Source: Opitutales bacterium
GTDB taxonomy: Bacteria; Verrucomicrobiota; Verrucomicrobiia; Opitutales; Seribacteraceae
Direction of reading: 5' to 3'
NCBI GenBank assembly: GCA_028045305.1
Contig: JAOFTV010000012.1
Location: forward strand, 1 to 50,000
DNA length: 50,000 nt
Shown here one piece after another: positions 48,813 through 50,000 of the stretch. The stretch's first letter is position 1. Every line of letters starts with the position of its first letter. The position numbers and the translations under genes are program-made. The notes under the pieces were generated by a model. It was not told the DNA's origin and ran no database searches. It saw only the letters and a list, made by a program, of their open reading frames with translations.

Positions 48813-49886
48813 TCAAGGAACTGTTTCGCCTACTGGATGGCGAGATTCCTCACCGGGCAAAGCTCCGTCCACTTCTGCAATTTGAGATTCTTGCTCCTTT
48901 ATCACAACTGATCGCTTTTCCACTTTTATAGGAATTGTGAGGACTTTATCGTCTCTCTGAACCACAAAATTAACCATCGTTTTAGGCTTCGCAAAAAAAG
49001 CGGCGTGGGCAAGATCTCCCCGATCTTGTACTTTTATTGATCCTATCCTTGTTATCCGGTCTCCCTTTTTTAAAGAGGATTTTGCAGCTGGTGATCCATC
49101 CACAGTGCCTTGAACAATGATATCAAATGAATTACTGGAATTAAGTTTGCGAGAAACAGTGACCCCGAACCAACCGTACTCGACCTTGCCAGAAAAAAGT
49201 AAGCCGTCACGTATGCGAAGGCAGGCGGCGGAAGGGAGGATAAATGAGGACCCTAAATCCGTAAGGGCAGCATGGGCAATTCCAACAAACCTTCCCTGTA
49301 AATCAAATATGGGAGCACCAATTTCCCCCGGGCCTAAAGGCAAGCTTGTACGAATCATTTTAGTGGGAAATAAGTTGGTGCCAAAGGATATTTCTTCACT
49401 TTGAAAAAGCCCATAAGTAGGACCAACTTTAAATTCCAACGCACAGGTCAATCCAACAAGGATCGATCCAGGCGAAAAATCGTCGGATTCATTCGATATC
49501 GAAAGAAAAGAAAATTCTTTCTTTGGCTCTACCACTTTGAGCATGGATATATTACAAAGGTAATCATGCCCTATTAATTGTGCCAGGTAGAAGGATTGTT
49601 GGTGTTCAATCCAAATCTGATCTGCATTCCTGAGCAGACCGGTGGTTAATACATGACCGTCCTTACTTACAAAAAAACCACTACCCATCTTAAGTACGCG
49701 GCTAGACTTGTCTCCAGTTTGGTCCTTACGAATGGCCTTAACCCTTACAACACAATCACTAGAACTTACAAAAATATCACGAATCCTGTCCTGCACAGAT
49801 AATGAAGGATGTGAAAAACTTGAATCTGCCCGGATTGAAACGCCTAGAGCAACCAAGCATACGCTTGTAAAAACAAGCTTACGCAT
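48813..49886 (-). CDS. HtrA/DegP-like PDZ protein without catalytic triad (pseudoprotease)
   Basis: Exported, trypsin-fold plus one PDZ protein, ~357 residues from ATG 49886 with signal peptide KLVFTSVCLVALGVSIRA. The fold is recognisable from MGSGFFVSKDGHVLTTGLLRN and GAPIFDLQGRFVGIA, and the PDZ from YGWFGVTVSRKL to GSPAAKSSLKKGDRITRIGS. Compared with HtrA, the His site ('TNNHV') reads TTGLL, the Asp site ('DLAVLK') reads CNISMLK, and the Ser site ('GNSGGP') reads GEIGAP. All three catalytic residues are lost while the fold motifs persist. A periplasmic binding, chaperone or sensor role is inferred. The gene is intact; the region upstream to 50000 shows no other clear gene. Confidence 0.85.
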   Translation of the reverse strand: MRKLVFTSVCLVALGVSIRADSSFSHPSLSVQDRIRDIFVSSSDCVVRVKAIRKDQTGDKSSRVLKMGSGFFVSKDGHVLTTGLLRNADQIWIEHQQSFYLAQLIGHDYLCNISMLKVVEPKKEFSFLSISNESDDFSPGSILVGLTCALEFKVGPTYGLFQSEEISFGTNLFPTKMIRTSLPLGPGEIGAPIFDLQGRFVGIAHAALTDLGSSFILPSAACLRIRDGLLFSGKVEYGWFGVTVSRKLNSSNSFDIIVQGTVDGSPAAKSSLKKGDRITRIGSIKVQDRGDLAHAAFFAKPKTMVNFVVQRDDKVLTIPIKVEKRSVVIKEQESQIAEVDGALPGEESRHPVGETVP

Positions 49887-50000
49887 CCATCTAGAAGGTA
49901 TATTGTGCAGAGTGGATAGGATTCCGGGAAAGGCTGAGCGAATGATGATTAAAACTGGAATCACCACCTGCGAGCTGCACGCTGGAATTGGCAAAGGAAT

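Noticed and set aside
48740..48931. 63-codon plus-strand ORF between the fumarase and HtrA-like genes
   Set aside because: Overlaps the 3' end of the HtrA-like gene, has no motif and no ribosome binding site.

Overview
The window reads as a chromosomal segment of a Gram-negative member of the PVC group, most likely a marine Verrucomicrobiota of the Opitutales/Puniceicoccales type. The basis is: LPS genes (kdsB, an LptF/LptG permease), a PEP-CTERM sorting tail, autotransporter-associated beta-strand repeats, a Trp-rich C-terminal module of a kind I associate with Opitutae exported proteins, and an ileS - DksA-like - lspA order that recalls the dksA-lspA adjacency of Chlamydia. The assignment is inference from gene content, not from a marker-gene search. 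The DNA is moderately AT-rich and densely coding, with many 4-11 nt overlaps and only one gap above 300 bp.

Layout. 1-8.6 kb: rsmG, a CgeB-like glycosyltransferase, the convergent sucCD operon, an exported PQQ-type propeller protein, a two-gene unit of unknown proteins that share one C-terminal module (one also carries a ribbon-helix-helix and a membrane anchor), and mgtE. 8.7-18.9 kb: a long block transcribed leftward, phoH - pgpH-like HD phosphodiesterase - ybeY - DUF502 - recO - yjbQ - LysM lipoprotein - nifS-like - recF - tauE-like - ruvC. It combines RNA maturation, c-di-AMP turnover, recombination repair and sulfur chemistry. 19.1-23.2 kb: glgA and a SNF2-type helicase.

23.4-33.9 kb is the accessory part: three large exported proteins. 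(i) A PEP-CTERM protein with autotransporter-type repeats is split by a 9-G tract. (ii) Divergent from it lies a protein of about 1,850 residues with some 17 InlB-B-like repeats, a cupredoxin-like insert and a Trp-rich C-terminus. (iii) A third protein is TIGR02597-like, with 'GSGY..aP.i.i.GGG' repeats. Proteins (i) and (ii) share an N-terminal module of about 200 residues, which makes this a surface-protein locus built from exchanged parts. It is the most novel region of the window.

34-50 kb returns to housekeeping genes: lptF/G and kdsB, trpB-yicC, the ileS/DksA-like/lspA operon, a Ca2+/cation antiporter, initiator tRNA-rpsB-tsf, NIF3-aroQ, class I fumarase, and an HtrA-like PDZ protein that has lost its whole catalytic triad.

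How the genes work together: sucCD and fumarase serve the TCA cycle. KdsB and LptF/G serve LPS synthesis and export. RecO, RecF and RuvC serve recombination repair. tRNA-fMet, S2, EF-Ts, IleS, YbeY and RsmG serve translation. LspA would mature the LysM lipoprotein. An exosortase, not in this window, would be needed for the PEP-CTERM protein.
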